NCBI GenBank assembly: GCA_011392765.1
Contig: WYCW01000003.1
Coordinates: forward strand, 1 to 44,458
Source: Candidatus Thiosymbion ectosymbiont of Catanema sp. Cochon2018
Lineage (GTDB): Bacteria; Pseudomonadota; Gammaproteobacteria; Chromatiales; Chromatiaceae
DNA length: 44,458 nucleotides
Direction of reading: 5' to 3'
Notes under the pieces: generated by a model
What the model was told of the DNA's origin: nothing
Database searches by the model: none
The model's input: the letters and a program-made list of their open reading frames with translations, nothing else
In this document: piece by piece, positions 31,497 to 41,151 of the stretch
How positions within the stretch are numbered: the first letter of the stretch is position 1
Layout of the letters: each line of letters begins with the position of its first letter
Made by a program: the position numbers and the translations under genes

Positions 31497-31974
31497 CTAA
31501 CGAACACACCTACATATAAAATCCGGAAACAACATTGAGAACCACGAATGAACACGAATCGACACGGATATTCGGTGTGGATTCGTATTTTTGATCCCCG
31601 CTCCCCAGCCCCCTCGCCGCGCTTCGGGGCAGGCTCTCTCCCGGCGAGGGAGTCGCAAAAGCCCATAGGATGTGGTGAGCGCCCGCCCCCAGGGACGGGG
31701 CGGGTAGGCCGCGAACCGCATCGTTGGCTAGTACCGTGCCCAACCTGGTGTGGGACACGCCGTCATCCTACTACGCTAAGCCTCTTGATTGTAGGACCGC
31801 TTGGGTGTTGCAGGTATCAAGAGGGTGTTCCCACGCCGAAGCGTGGAAACGGGCGTGGGATAATGTCCAGGTTAAGGCGCGCCGCAAGGGCGTTTGGTTA
31901 GAACGCCAAGCTAAACCGGTGTCGCCTTGAACCGTTTGTTGGCACTCTTTGCTTGAAATTGAAATCAATGCCCA
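31497..31974. other. Gene-free stretch with repeat B, repeat G and a hairpin
   Basis: It contains a partial family B repeat (31538-31590), a GTAGG..CCGCGAACCGCATCG repeat (about 31657-31725; also at 19060 and 39389), and the perfect hairpin CCCACGCC/GGCGTGGG (31830-31859). Small open frames on the plus strand here have no recognisable product and no ribosome-binding site. Confidence 0.6.
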
Positions 31975-32520
31975 TCACTGCGCCCGAAAACGTACATATG
32001 GCTGAAATGTGTTTGGTAAGGGAACCTTTCTTTCCACCTCCTCCATATGGGCTTCTTCCGGACAATTGAATCGCGCCCACGAAGGTCCACATCTCCCCAT
32101 TCGTGGTCTGGGTTCGTGATAAATAACTTTTCTCCAATGATTATACGTTGCCAACCCGGCCTCCAAATCAAACCTACTTATCCTTTTAACTCCCCCATTC
32201 TCAAGAGAATCAAGAAGTAGCTTAATAACGAACTTTTTGGAAACATCGGTAAGTTGATTTGCAATCGTTGTGGCAGTTGACTCTAACTCAGCGGCAACAA
32301 ATCCTTGGAGAGGAGCAGTACAGATACATGCAACCGATGCGGCAACGGCACCCGAGAACTGTAGTTCTTTAGCATGATTTATTTCATTACCCCAAGCTAC
32401 ATTCCACCCGTCTTCTTTACTCCGCCGCACATCTGATTTATTGCTTTCGGCCCAAACCGGGCTGATGACAACAAGACAGATAGAAAGAATAGCAATCAAT
32501 CCAACAATTGCCTTTTTCAT
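31975..32520 (-). CDS. Secreted protein of unknown function between tRNA-Trp and secE
   Basis: A protein of 181 residues. A clear Sec signal peptide spans residues 1-25 (MKKAIVGLIAILSICLVVIS, PVWAES). The mature part has an Ala-rich, weakly hydrophobic helix LQFSGAVAASVACICTAPLQ, then TIANQLTDVSKKFVIKLLLD. It ends with a basic, aromatic region: GLATYNHWRKVIYHEPRPRM, GRCGPSWARFNCPEEAH. ATG 32520 has a GGAG just upstream. Not a normal gene of this locus and not recognised. Its secreted, basic-tailed layout recalls the array proteins, but it lacks their leader. Confidence 0.75.
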   Translation of the reverse strand: MKKAIVGLIAILSICLVVISPVWAESNKSDVRRSKEDGWNVAWGNEINHAKELQFSGAVAASVACICTAPLQGFVAAELESTATTIANQLTDVSKKFVIKLLLDSLENGGVKRISRFDLEAGLATYNHWRKVIYHEPRPRMGRCGPSWARFNCPEEAHMEEVERKVPLPNTFQPYVRFRAQ

Positions 32521-32553
32521 TTCAGTTCTCCTGTAGAACATGTAGATGAAAAA

Positions 32554-32629
<76 letters not shown>

Positions 32630-32743
32630 GGAAATCAAGAGTCTTGAACCTGGCCGGCGCTCCTGACGAACGCGCAACTCAGGCAGGTTCCTAGTACCTC
32701 ACTTCATCTAATTTTGCATGTTTACGCTGTTATCCGCAGTCGG

Positions 32744-32922
32744 GTAGGTTGGGCAAAGCCTGCCAGGGACGGTGGTAGCCACCGTGGACTACATGGACTC
32801 AGTGGACCACCTGGACTGGGGGTCGCTGTGGTCCCCGAGTCCATGCAGTCCATACTGTCCATGTTGTCTATTGAGCTACCCTCATGCCGTCCATGTGGTC
32901 CACGGCGGTGTGCCCAACCTAC
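32744..32922. repeat. Palindromic element with repeated TGGAC/GTCCA units
   Basis: GTAGGTTGGGC (32744-32754) and GCCCAACCTAC (32912-32922) are exact inverted ends. Between them is a run of TGGACTACATGGACTCAGTG-type units spaced about nine bases, complementary to a matching GTCCATGCAGTCCATACTGT run. The whole could fold into one long stem. It lies between tuf and tRNA-Trp. Confidence 0.75.
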
Positions 32923-32968
32923 GAACTTCGGCCCCCTCGCCACCAAGGTTTAAGAGAGCCTAAGAGTG

Positions 32969-34159
32969 CTATTCGATGATCTTGGCGACCACCCCGGCCC
33001 CGACCGTTCTCCCGCCCTCGCGCACCGCAAACCGGAGCCCTTCTTCCATGGCAATCGGGGCGATCAGTTTGACGGTCATCTTGACGTTGTCGCCCGGCAT
33101 GACCATCTCGACCCCTTCCGGGAGCTCGCACGCCCCCGTGACGTCCGTGGTCCGAAAGTAGAACTGCGGGCGATAGCCTTTGAAGAAGGGGGTATGACGA
33201 CCGCCTTCGTCTTTGCTCAATACGTAGACTTCACCTTCGAAGTGGGTGTGCGGGGTGATGCTCCCAGGCTTGGCCAACACTTGACCTCGCTCGACTTCGT
33301 CCCGCTTGGTGCCGCGCAGTAAGATCCCTACGTTGTCTCCCGCCTGCCCCTGGTCGAGCAGCTTGCGGAACATTTCGACGCCGGTGCAGGTGGTCTTGGC
33401 GGTCTCTTTGATGCCGACGATTTCGACTTCTTCGCCAACCTTGATTATGCCCCGCTCGACCCGTCCCGTCACTACTGTGCCACGACCGGAGATCGAGAAG
33501 ACGTCTTCGATCGGCATCAGGTACGGCTGGTCGATGTCTCGCTCCGGCTCCGGGATGTAGCTGTCCATGGCCTCAATGAGCTTGTAGATGGACTGGATGC
33601 CCAGCTCGCTGTCTTCGCCTTCCAGCGCCTGCAGCGCCGAGCCGGTGATGATCGGGGTGTCGTCGCCGGGAAACTCGTAGCTGTCCAAGAGCTCGCGGAC
33701 CTCCAGTTCCACCAGTTCCAACAGTTCTTCGTCGTCCACCATGTCGGCCTTGTTCAGGTAGACGACGATGTAGGGCACTCCGACCTGGCGCGCGAGTAGG
33801 ATGTGCTCGCGGGTCTGCGGCATCGGACCGTCGGCGGCGGAGACGACCAGGATGGCCCCATCCATCTGCGCCGCGCCGGTGATCATGTTCTTGACATAAT
33901 CAGCATGGCCCGGACAGTCCACGTGGGCATAGTGCCGTGCCTCGCTTTCGTACTCGACGTGGGCGGTGGCGATGGTGATGCCGCGCTCGCGTTCTTCCGG
34001 GGCGTTGTCGATCTGGTCGAAGGCCTTGACTTCGCCCCCGTATTTGGCGGCCATCACTTTGGTGATCGCTGCCGTCAGTGTTGTCTTGCCATGGTCTACG
34101 TGGCCGATTGTCCCCACGTTGACGTGCGGTTTGGTGCGTTCGAATTTCTCTTTGGACAT
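32969..34159 (-). CDS. tuf: Elongation factor Tu
   Basis: A protein of 396 residues. GTPase motifs: [15 protein letters not shown] (P loop, from residue 18), [11 protein letters not shown] (G3) and [20 protein letters not shown] (G4 NKxD). Domain 2/3 landmarks are [20 protein letters not shown] and the C-terminal [11 protein letters not shown]. It delivers aminoacyl-tRNA to the ribosome. It sits 24 bases after fusA and just before tRNA-Trp, so this single tuf occupies both positions (end of str, start of secE block) that usually have separate copies. Confidence 0.98.
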   Translation of the reverse strand: MSKEKFERTKPHVNVGTIGHVDHGKTTLTAAITKVMAAKYGGEVKAFDQIDNAPEERERGITIATAHVEYESEARHYAHVDCPGHADYVKNMITGAAQMDGAILVVSAADGPMPQTREHILLARQVGVPYIVVYLNKADMVDDEELLELVELEVRELLDSYEFPGDDTPIITGSALQALEGEDSELGIQSIYKLIEAMDSYIPEPERDIDQPYLMPIEDVFSISGRGTVVTGRVERGIIKVGEEVEIVGIKETAKTTCTGVEMFRKLLDQGQAGDNVGILLRGTKRDEVERGQVLAKPGSITPHTHFEGEVYVLSKDEGGRHTPFFKGYRPQFYFRTTDVTGACELPEGVEMVMPGDNVKMTVKLIAPIAMEEGLRFAVREGGRTVGAGVVAKIIE

Positions 34160-34183
34160 CCCGCTCTTCCCCTGTCTCGCTGC

Positions 34184-36280
34184 TCAGTGTTTCTTGGAGA
34201 TGGCCTCGGCGATGCCGGCCGGGACTTGGTTGTATTTGGCAAACTCCATGCTATAAGTAGCCCGACCCTGGGTAGCGGAGCGTAGGTCCGTGGCATAGCC
34301 GAACATTTCCGCCAGCGGCACCTCGGCACGGATGATTTTGCCCGAGGGCGCGTCGTCCATACCCTGCACCATACCGCGCCGGCTGTTGAGATCGCCCATG
34401 ACGTCGCCCATGTAATCCTCCGGTGTGACGACTTCCACCTTCATGATCGGCTCCAGCAGGACCGGTTCGGCCTTCGCGGCCCCTTCTTTGAAGCCGATGG
34501 AGCCCGCGATCTTGAAGGCCATCTCGCTCGAATCCACTTCGTGGTAAGAACCATCGTAAAGGGTGACCTTCACGTCCACCACCGGAAAACCGGCCAGAAT
34601 GCCGCTGGTCATGGCCTCCTCGACACCCTTGCCCACCGCGGGGATGTAGTCCTTGGGCACTACCCCGCCGACAATCTCGTTGACGAACTCGAAACCTTCT
34701 CCCGGCTCCTGGGGCTCGATACGCAGATACACGTGGCCGTACTGTCCCCGCCCGCCGGACTGGCGGACAAACCTGGCTTCCTGCTCGACCCGGGCACGGA
34801 TGGTCTCGCGATAGCTGACCTGGGGCGCCCCGACATTGGCCTCTACATTGAACTCGCGTTTCATGCGGTCGACGATGATCTCCAGGTGCAGCTCGCCCAT
34901 GCCGGAGATGATGGTCTGGCCCGACTCCTCGTCGGTGCGTACCCGGAAGGAGGGGTCTTCCTGGGCGAGCTTGGACAGGGCAACGCCCATCTTCTCCTGG
35001 TCGCTCTTGGTCCTGGGTTCCACCGCCACCGAGATGACCGGCTCGGGAAAGTCCATGCGCTCCAGGGTAATGACAGCGTTCTGGGCACACAGGGTATCAC
35101 CGGTGGTCACATCCTTGAGACCGATGGCAGCGGCGATGTCACCCGCGCGGACCTCCTTGATCTCCTCGCGGTCGTTGGAGTGCATCTGCAGGATACGACC
35201 GAAGCGCTCACGCTTGCCTTTGACCGGGTTGAAAACACTGTCGCCGGACTTGAGGACGCCGGAATAGACCCGAAAGAAGGTCAAGGTCCCCACGAAGGGG
35301 TCCGTCGCGATCTTGAACGCCAAGGCGGCGAAGGGCGCCTCGTCGGTCGACGGGCGTTCCTCTTCCTTCTCGGCAACACCGCCGACAAGCCCCTTGATCG
35401 GGGGCACATCGGTGGGTGAGGGCAGATAGTCGATCACCGCGTCCAACACCGCCTGCACACCCTTGTTCTTGAACGCGGAGCCACATAGAATCGGGACGAT
35501 CTCGTTGTTCAGCGTCCGCGCACGCAGGCACGTCTTGATCTCCTTCTCGCTGAGTTCCTCCCCTTCGAGGTACTTCTCCATGACCTCTTCGTCGGCCTCG
35601 GCGGCCGCCTCGATCATGACTTCCCGCCACTCCCGACACAGCTCGACCATATCCGCGGGGAGCTCCCGGAGCTCGTAGTTCATCCCCCGAGACTCTTCGT
35701 CCCAGGTGATGGCCCGCATACCGACCAGATCGACGATGCCCTTGAAATCCTCCTCCGCGCCGATCGGGAGCTGAACAGGCACCGCGTTGCCGCCCAGACG
35801 CTCCCGGACCTGCCCGACCACGCGCAGAAAATCGGCGCCCATGCGATCCATCTTGTTCACGAACGCCATCCGCGGCACGCCGTACCGATCGGCCTGGCGC
35901 CAGACGGTCTCGGATTGGGGTTCGACGCCGCCGACGGCGCAGAAGACGGCGCAGGCACCGTCGAGGACCCGGAGGGAACGCTCTACCTCGATGGTGAAAT
36001 CCACATGTCCGGGGGTATCGATGATATTGATGCGGTGCTCCGGATACTGCATATCCATGCCCTTCCAGAAGCAGGTAGTAGCCGCGGACGTGATAGTGAT
36101 ACCGCGTTCCTGCTCCTGCTCCATCCAATCCATGGTCGCCGCACCGTCGTGCACCTCCCCGAGCTTGTGGGAGATACCGGTATAAAACAGGATTCGCTCA
36201 GTGGTCGTCGTCTTCCCCGCATCGATATGCGCCATGATGCCGAGATTGCGATAGCGATCGATTGGGGTACTGCGTGCCAC
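34184..36280 (-). CDS. fusA: Elongation factor G
   Basis: A protein of 698 residues, GTG start at 36280. GTPase motifs [19 protein letters not shown] (from residue 17), [16 protein letters not shown] and [10 protein letters not shown]. Domain IV motif [11 protein letters not shown] and the C-terminal [20 protein letters not shown] are characteristic of translocation-type EF-G. It catalyses ribosome translocation and, with RRF, recycling. It lies 44 bases downstream of rpsG. Confidence 0.98.
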   Translation of the reverse strand: MARSTPIDRYRNLGIMAHIDAGKTTTTERILFYTGISHKLGEVHDGAATMDWMEQEQERGITITSAATTCFWKGMDMQYPEHRINIIDTPGHVDFTIEVERSLRVLDGACAVFCAVGGVEPQSETVWRQADRYGVPRMAFVNKMDRMGADFLRVVGQVRERLGGNAVPVQLPIGAEEDFKGIVDLVGMRAITWDEESRGMNYELRELPADMVELCREWREVMIEAAAEADEEVMEKYLEGEELSEKEIKTCLRARTLNNEIVPILCGSAFKNKGVQAVLDAVIDYLPSPTDVPPIKGLVGGVAEKEEERPSTDEAPFAALAFKIATDPFVGTLTFFRVYSGVLKSGDSVFNPVKGKRERFGRILQMHSNDREEIKEVRAGDIAAAIGLKDVTTGDTLCAQNAVITLERMDFPEPVISVAVEPRTKSDQEKMGVALSKLAQEDPSFRVRTDEESGQTIISGMGELHLEIIVDRMKREFNVEANVGAPQVSYRETIRARVEQEARFVRQSGGRGQYGHVYLRIEPQEPGEGFEFVNEIVGGVVPKDYIPAVGKGVEEAMTSGILAGFPVVDVKVTLYDGSYHEVDSSEMAFKIAGSIGFKEGAAKAEPVLLEPIMKVEVVTPEDYMGDVMGDLNSRRGMVQGMDDAPSGKIIRAEVPLAEMFGYATDLRSATQGRATYSMEFAKYNQVPAGIAEAISKKH

Positions 36281-36324
36281 GAGTCTATCCGCCTACAACG
36301 AATCGTATGAATCCGACCGCAAGC

Positions 36325-36822
<498 letters not shown>

Positions 36823-36841
36823 TCAACTGGGAATTTTTTTT

Positions 36842-36950
36842 GCCGCAAATGAACGCCAATGAACACAAATCAGTCGAGATCGGTTCGCCATCATCGACGG
36901 TTCCTGGTCCATTTCCATTCGATTTGCGGCCATTTGCATTTATTTGCGGC
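36842..36950. repeat. Palindromic repeat family D, complete
   Basis: GCCGCAAATGAACGCCAATG on the left, GATTTGCGGCCATTTGCATT plus TATTTGCGGC on the right. It lies between rpsL and rpsG. Confidence 0.7.
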
Positions 36951-36998
36951 TGAATTTCCCGTGGGAATCCTGCCAGCTCGATGTTGGCGCTCGAACTT

Positions 36999-37146
36999 TA
37001 GGGGGCGTTCTCAATTAAGCCAAATCCATGTAGCGTAGGCGTCCCGCCTGCCGGAACGCGGGCGTTTCGCCCGCGGGTTGCAGGCGAGACGCCTGCGCTA
37101 CGTTCTTGGTTTCTGCGATGCCCGGCTTAATTGAGAACACCCCCTA
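36999..37146. repeat. MITE-like family F element overlapping the rpsL stop codon
   Basis: TAGGGGGCGTTCTCAATTAA+GCC (36999-37021) is the reverse complement, with one change and one missing base, of GGCTTAATTGAGAACACCCC+CTA (37124-37146). Inside is a second palindrome (GTAGCGTAGGCGTCCCGCCT versus AGGCGAGACGCCTGCGCTAC). The terminal CTAG of the element provides the TAG stop of rpsL. Confidence 0.8.
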
Positions 37147-37518
37147 GCTCTTCGGGCGCTTGGCGCCGTATTTGGAACGACCCTGGCGGCGGTTCTCCAC
37201 CCCGGTCGTATCCAGCGTTCCTCGAATCGTGTGGTAACGCACACCCGGCAGATCCTTCACACGCCCGCCGCGGATGAGTACCACCGAGTGCTCCTGCAAA
37301 TTATGTCCCTCGCCCCCGATATAGGAGGTAACCTCGTAACCATTGGTCAAGCGCACGCGCGCGACCTTGCGCAGGGCCGAATTCGGCTTCTTCGGCGTCG
37401 TGGTATAGACGCGCGTACAGACCCCCCGTTTTTGGGGACAAGCTTCCAATGCGGGCACATTGCTCTTGGCAACCTTGCGCTTGCGCGGCTTGCGCACCAA
37501 CTGGTTGATCGTCGCCAT
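37144..37518 (-). CDS. rpsL: 30S ribosomal protein S12
   Basis: A protein of 124 residues starting [20 protein letters not shown]. The streptomycin-sensitive sequences [18 protein letters not shown] (Lys near residue 43) and [13 protein letters not shown] (Lys near 88) are wild type. The C-terminus [10 protein letters not shown] is followed by TAG that belongs to the family F element. It is the first gene of the str operon (rpsL-rpsG-fusA-tuf); the start is ATG 37518. The frame stays open 51 codons upstream, which is leader RNA. Confidence 0.97.
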   Translation of the reverse strand: MATINQLVRKPRKRKVAKSNVPALEACPQKRGVCTRVYTTTPKKPNSALRKVARVRLTNGYEVTSYIGGEGHNLQEHSVVLIRGGRVKDLPGVRYHTIRGTLDTTGVENRRQGRSKYGAKRPKS

Positions 37519-37665
37519 TCGTAACCATCTCCATCGGCACCGGGACGCCTCCCATGGAAAAAGCGAGAGGTAAAAACACCTATCCCGCCGCACCGACGCG
37601 GCGGCGGCATCAGACCTCTCGCGATTGACCTTAAGAGGAGTCCGGGCGCAGAACACCCGGTAGGG

Positions 37666-37697
37666 AAACAAAACGAGCCGGCGGAGACTGCCGGCTC
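37666..37697 (-). terminator. Hairpin plus T tract in the rpsL leader (attenuator-like)
   Basis: GAGCCGGC (37675-37682) pairs perfectly with GCCGGCTC (37690-37697) over a seven-base loop. On the minus strand it is followed by GTTTTGTTT. It starts only about eight bases after the predicted transcription start, so it may attenuate or insulate the str operon. It could instead be an old terminator from the ancestral rpoC-rpsL junction. Confidence 0.6.
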
Positions 37698-37711
37698 AGT
37701 TAAGCGGGAGG

Positions 37712-37740
37712 AGTATAGTGACGCGGGGTGATGGTGTCAA
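37712..37740 (-). promoter_or_regulatory. Sigma-70 promoter of the rpsL-rpsG-fusA-tuf operon
   Basis: On the minus strand TTGACA (37740-37735) is the perfect -35 consensus. Exactly 17 bases later comes TATACT (37717-37712) as the -10. Transcription would start near 37705 and give a leader of about 190 bases before rpsL. Confidence 0.8.
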
Positions 37741-37767
37741 GCATGAGTCATGTTTGTACTATCTTTA

Positions 37768-37849
37768 TATCCGCAGATTGCGCAGATTTTCGCAGATGAA
37801 AAAAATGAAAAACGAAATAATCCGTGAAAATCTGCGTAATCTGTGGATA
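37768..37849. repeat. Palindromic repeat family A, complete
   Basis: ATCCGCAGATTGCGCAGATT on the left, AATCTGCGTAATCTGTGGAT on the right, about 80 bases. It separates the str promoter from the divergent accessory genes. The rest of 37850-38070 is AT-rich without clear features. Confidence 0.85.
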
Positions 37850-38070
37850 GAAAAGGGTTTCTGTCTTCGATTCGCCAATTCCGGGTCTCCTTACCAGTCT
37901 CCGGCTGCCGGTCGTTGGAAGCCGACAACCGGGATCCTGGCGACCATAATATAAAATAATTACTTATCAACATAGTCAGGTAATATAGCCTGAATTCCCA
38001 CACGTTTAAAATCAGCCACTTAAAGCTAAATGTCAACATGCCCCAGCCATCCCGTGCCCGGGAGAAGACG

Positions 38071-39339
38071 ATGGTCTTGTTACGTCTGATCGCCAAGGGA
38101 CGCCCCTTCGCCGCAGGTCTCGGGTTGTTGTTGGTGACCGCTTGCGGCGATGAGTCCGTGACGCCGAGCGAGTCCCCGGCGGCGGCGTTGGACGACAACC
38201 CGCTGGAGCACGCCGCCAGGCACCTGGATTCCAAATATGTCTGCCCGATGCACCCACAGATCGTCAGGGATGCTCCCGGCACCTGTCCTATCTGCGGCAT
38301 GGATCTGGTGGAGCGGTCCGTGGAGCCGGAGGTGGACAAACACCCGCAGGTGGTCCTGAGCAGCGCGGTGGTCCGGAATATGGGGGTGCGTACCGCGCGG
38401 GTGGAGCGCGGGACTCTGTGGAAATCCGTGCGGACCCTGGGCCGGGTGGAGTATGACGAGACGCGCCTGGCCCATGTCCACCCGCGAGCCGAGGGTTGGA
38501 TCGAGGATCTGAATCTGCGCGCGGAGGGGGAACCGGTAAAACAGGGGCAGGAGCTGGCCCGGCTCTATGCGCCGGATATCCTGTCCGCCCAGGTGGATTT
38601 TCTGCTGGCCCTCGACCCCCGATTGCGGGGCACCGCCGGGGTCAAGGTGGATAAGGCGCGTAATCTGCTGCGGCTGCTGGATGTCCCGGACCCGATCATC
38701 CGGGAGATCGAGCGCACACGCAAGACCAGGAACCGGGTGCCGGTGCTGGCCCCCATCGCCGGCATCGTGACCCGGCTGATGGCCCGCGACGGTATGTATG
38801 TGAACAAGGATACGGAGATGTTCACTATCGCCGATTTGAGTCGGGTGTGGGTCCTGGTGGATGTCTTCGAGCACCAGATTGCCTGGCTGCGGCTCGGGCT
38901 CAAGGCCGAGATCAGGGTTCCCGCCTATCCGGGCAAGCAGTGGAAGGGGGTCGTGGACTATCTGTACCCCGAGCTGGACCCCAAGACCCGGACCCTGCGT
39001 GTCCGTCTGGTCTTTCCCAACCCGGACCGTCGGTTGAAACCGAATATGTTCGCCGAGGTGGTGATCCATGGCGGCCCCAGGAAGAATGTGCTCAAGATCC
39101 CGAGCGAGGCGCTCATCGTTACCGGCGAGCGCGAGAGCGTGGTGCTGGCCCTCGGAGAAGGTCGGTTCCGACCGGTGGATGTAGTGACCGGTATGCACCG
39201 GGGCGGTGAGGTGGAGATCCTCTCGGGCCTGCACGAGGGCAATGAGATCGTGGTCTCCGGCCAGTTTCTGATCGATTCGGAATCCAGCCTGCAGGCGAGC
39301 TTTATGCGTATGTCCGAAGCGGGAAATAGTGATGAGTGA
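38071..39339 (+). CDS. CusB-like efflux periplasmic adaptor lipoprotein with heavy-metal-binding domain
   Basis: A protein of 422 residues from ATG 38071, chosen for GGGAGAAG just upstream; ATG 38038 gives 11 more residues without a ribosome-binding site. The N-terminus ends in a lipobox (LLLVTAC), so it is likely a lipoprotein. Next comes a heavy-metal-binding YHS-like motif, YVCPMHPQIVRDAPGTCPIC, then GMDL. Then the membrane-fusion fold: barrel-sandwich half-motifs HVHPRAEGWIEDLNLRAEG and APIAGIVTRLMARDGMYVN, and the beta-barrel MFTIADLSRVWVLVDVFEHQ. Family role: links an RND pump (CusA type) to an outer-membrane channel for Cu/Ag export. No pump or channel gene follows, so it is an orphan here. 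Confidence 0.88.
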   Translation: MVLLRLIAKGRPFAAGLGLLLVTACGDESVTPSESPAAALDDNPLEHAARHLDSKYVCPMHPQIVRDAPGTCPICGMDLVERSVEPEVDKHPQVVLSSAVVRNMGVRTARVERGTLWKSVRTLGRVEYDETRLAHVHPRAEGWIEDLNLRAEGEPVKQGQELARLYAPDILSAQVDFLLALDPRLRGTAGVKVDKARNLLRLLDVPDPIIREIERTRKTRNRVPVLAPIAGIVTRLMARDGMYVNKDTEMFTIADLSRVWVLVDVFEHQIAWLRLGLKAEIRVPAYPGKQWKGVVDYLYPELDPKTRTLRVRLVFPNPDRRLKPNMFAEVVIHGGPRKNVLKIPSEALIVTGERESVVLALGEGRFRPVDVVTGMHRGGEVEILSGLHEGNEIVVSGQFLIDSESSLQASFMRMSEAGNSDE

Positions 39340-39365
39340 TGAGTGATGAGTGATGAGTGATGAAT
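39331..39365. repeat. Tandem 7-base repeat overlapping the cusB-like stop
   Basis: Five head-to-tail copies of GATGAGT (the last GATGAAT). The stop codon TGA of the adaptor gene lies within the first copies. Change in copy number would not affect the protein, because the stop is in the first unit boundary. Confidence 0.85.
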
Positions 39366-39388
39366 GCGGAATGATGAATGATGAGCCC

Positions 39389-39546
39389 GTAGGATGCGGT
39401 GAACGCGGTATATCGTAGCAGGATTTCACCAGTCCCGACCGCGAACCGCATCGAAGGAAAAACTACGAATCACGCGAATCTACGCGAATAAGATCCCCCC
39501 CTCGGTTCGGGACAACGGTTTCGCGGAAATTCGCGCGATTCGTTGT
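39389..39546. repeat. Repeat G followed by palindromic repeat family C
   Basis: GTAGGATGCGGTGAACGCGG pairs partly with CCGCGAACCGCATC (39438-39451). Then AAACTACGAATCACGCGAAT (39458 on) pairs with AATTCGCGCGATTCGTTGTT (to 39546). 39547-39763 holds nothing firm. Confidence 0.65.
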
Positions 39547-39763
39547 TGCCTCTTCAGCGATCATCATGTAAGAAGAGGCTGTCATCTCGACCGAAGAGGT
39601 AACTGTTCAGCCCCCTCCTCCGGATTTCGGTTCGATACGAACATAACCCATTGATTTCTCGTTTTCCGGATCAGGGTCGAGAGGAAGGGCTGAACGGTTA
39701 CCCGATGGGAGAGCCCGTAGGTATTCAAGGTATTCGTGTGAGGCATTGAGATCAGAGGGAAAA

Positions 39764-40462
39764 ATGAGAATGGAAATTAATGATATTAACAGCTTCATTA
39801 TTGGTATTTTGTCTAGTGTTGTTGGCGGCATTTTTCTAATTATTATTTCTTTCGTTTTTAAATTATCAACGCGGCTCATGAATCAAACCGATGAATTCGA
39901 TGGGATATATGAGGGAAATGCTGAGGATCTTATTTGTGATAACTCCAAACCGAACCTTGATATGCTTTATATTATCCGTGCAAAAATTTATCGTCCCTTA
40001 TTTAAATCTGACTACAAGATTGAGGCACATCTAGATATATATGACAGACCAACTAAAGATCCCTTAGCGAGGAGTGGTAAATTAAAAGGAAATCTCCGTG
40101 TAAGTAACAATATGGGATACATGGATTATTCTTTGACTCTGGATAAATTAAAAAACATGTCTGAACTCGGAAGCGAAAATGATGGACTTATAATCTTCTC
40201 GATACCCAGCGCAGGAAAACTCTATGGAAATTGGATTACTCACCGCCCAGTAAAAAACCAAAAATGCAAGATTCTATTTGGCTCGATTTATTTGACAAAG
40301 GTGGAAAGGCCATCGCGATTCTTTTGGTTGTATAAACCAGAAGAACCTTTGGGTAAAATTGAGAAAACATATCTTTTAAACGAGAAGGATCCAAGTGATT
40401 CCTGGCGCAAAATATCAGTCGAGGAATACTTAGACATAAAAAGTAAAGGAGGACTTTTTTAG
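39764..40462 (+). CDS. Membrane-anchored protein of unknown function
   Basis: A protein of 232 residues from ATG 39764 (MRMEINDINSFIIGILSSVV), chosen for GAGGGAAAA directly upstream. A single membrane span lies at residues ~10-33 (IIGILSSVVGGIFLIIISFV). The rest (about 195 residues) is soluble, beta-rich and charged, with a conserved-looking EFDGIYEGNAEDLICDN and AHLDIYDRPTKDPLARSGKL. No family recognised. AT-rich compared with the upstream cusB-like gene, so of separate origin. Confidence 0.7.
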   Translation: MRMEINDINSFIIGILSSVVGGIFLIIISFVFKLSTRLMNQTDEFDGIYEGNAEDLICDNSKPNLDMLYIIRAKIYRPLFKSDYKIEAHLDIYDRPTKDPLARSGKLKGNLRVSNNMGYMDYSLTLDKLKNMSELGSENDGLIIFSIPSAGKLYGNWITHRPVKNQKCKILFGSIYLTKVERPSRFFWLYKPEEPLGKIEKTYLLNEKDPSDSWRKISVEEYLDIKSKGGLF

Positions 40463-40494
40463 TGCACAGGGGCAAAATTCATAAAGCCATGGTT

Positions 40495-40829
40495 CTTTAT
40501 GGATTCCAGACTGTTTTGGAGTGCGCCGGCAAAGCGGCGCGGACGAATCGAACCTCAGCGATGGGGGATACCAGCGGCGTTTGCCGGGAACCTAGATGCC
40601 AGCTTCCACTCGCGCCGCGGCGACGGCGCTTTCCCCTCACCGCAAGACCTTGTTTGGGACCGGTGAATCGCCAAATCCAAAGCGGCGGCGGGCAAGTAGC
40701 CCCTACCCAACCCCGCGACGACCTCGGGTCCCACGGATTCCGGTAGGGACACTGGGGTAAAGTTGCCGCCGCACTCCAAAATGTCCGGTGTGTCCTTCCA
40801 TCATCGTGAGCAGTCTGGAATCCATAAAG
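40495..40829. repeat. MITE-like element with long terminal inverted repeats
   Basis: CTTTATGGATTCCAGACTG (40495-40513) is the exact reverse complement of 40811-40829. The adjoining TTTTGGAGTGCGCCGGCAA (40514-40532) matches the reverse complement of 40763-40781 with one mismatch. The interior is GC-rich and non-coding. The element is 335 bases. Confidence 0.8.
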
Positions 40830-40912
40830 AGCCAAAGCTATTTATAACAAGAAGGCAAGTGTGGAATCTTCCACTCTATGGCAACCCGCGCAGCGTTTCC
40901 AACCAACTTAAG

Positions 40913-40970
40913 TGGGTAGGTACGAAACCCAGCTATCGGTGCCGGGTTTCGTACCTCAACCCAGCCTACG
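40913..40970. repeat. Palindromic repeat family E
   Basis: GTAGGTACGAAACCCAGCTA pairs with GGGTTTCGTACCTCAACCCA. Half copies are at 42154-42184, fuller ones at 17353, 44060 and 44175. Confidence 0.75.
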
Positions 40971-41026
40971 AGCTGTATTCTCTGTGGTAAATAAAGGTGG
41001 AACTCCGAAAAATCGAGTGGTCACAG

Positions 41027-41151
41027 TTTTTAAAAAGGGGGACCATCCGAGTGCGGTGCCTCCCTGCCGATTTTGATGCAGTGGCTTTGCCATAGCTGCA
41101 TTTTGTACCCTGTTGCACTCAGACACTCGGATAGACATCCCTTTTTAAAAA
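41027..41151. repeat. Inverted repeat ending at the start codon of the first Rpn-like gene
   Basis: TTTTTAAAAAGGGGGACCAT (41028 on), continuing to CCGAGTG, is an imperfect reverse complement of CACTCGGATAGACATCCCTT (41126 on), continuing into TTTAAAAA. The ATG at 41151 follows directly and no Shine-Dalgarno is seen, so a hairpin could hold back translation. Confidence 0.6.

Noticed and set aside
31724-31930. Plus-strand 68-codon frame between the unknown secreted gene and secE
   Set aside because: It contains a perfect hairpin and repeat G, has no ribosome-binding site and no recognisable domain. I could not support an IS end or a peptide here.
39607-39879. Minus-strand 90-codon frame ending YVRIEPKSGGGG
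   Set aside because: The composition is partly protein-like, but half of it is antisense to the well-supported gene starting at 39764 and no start signal is seen.
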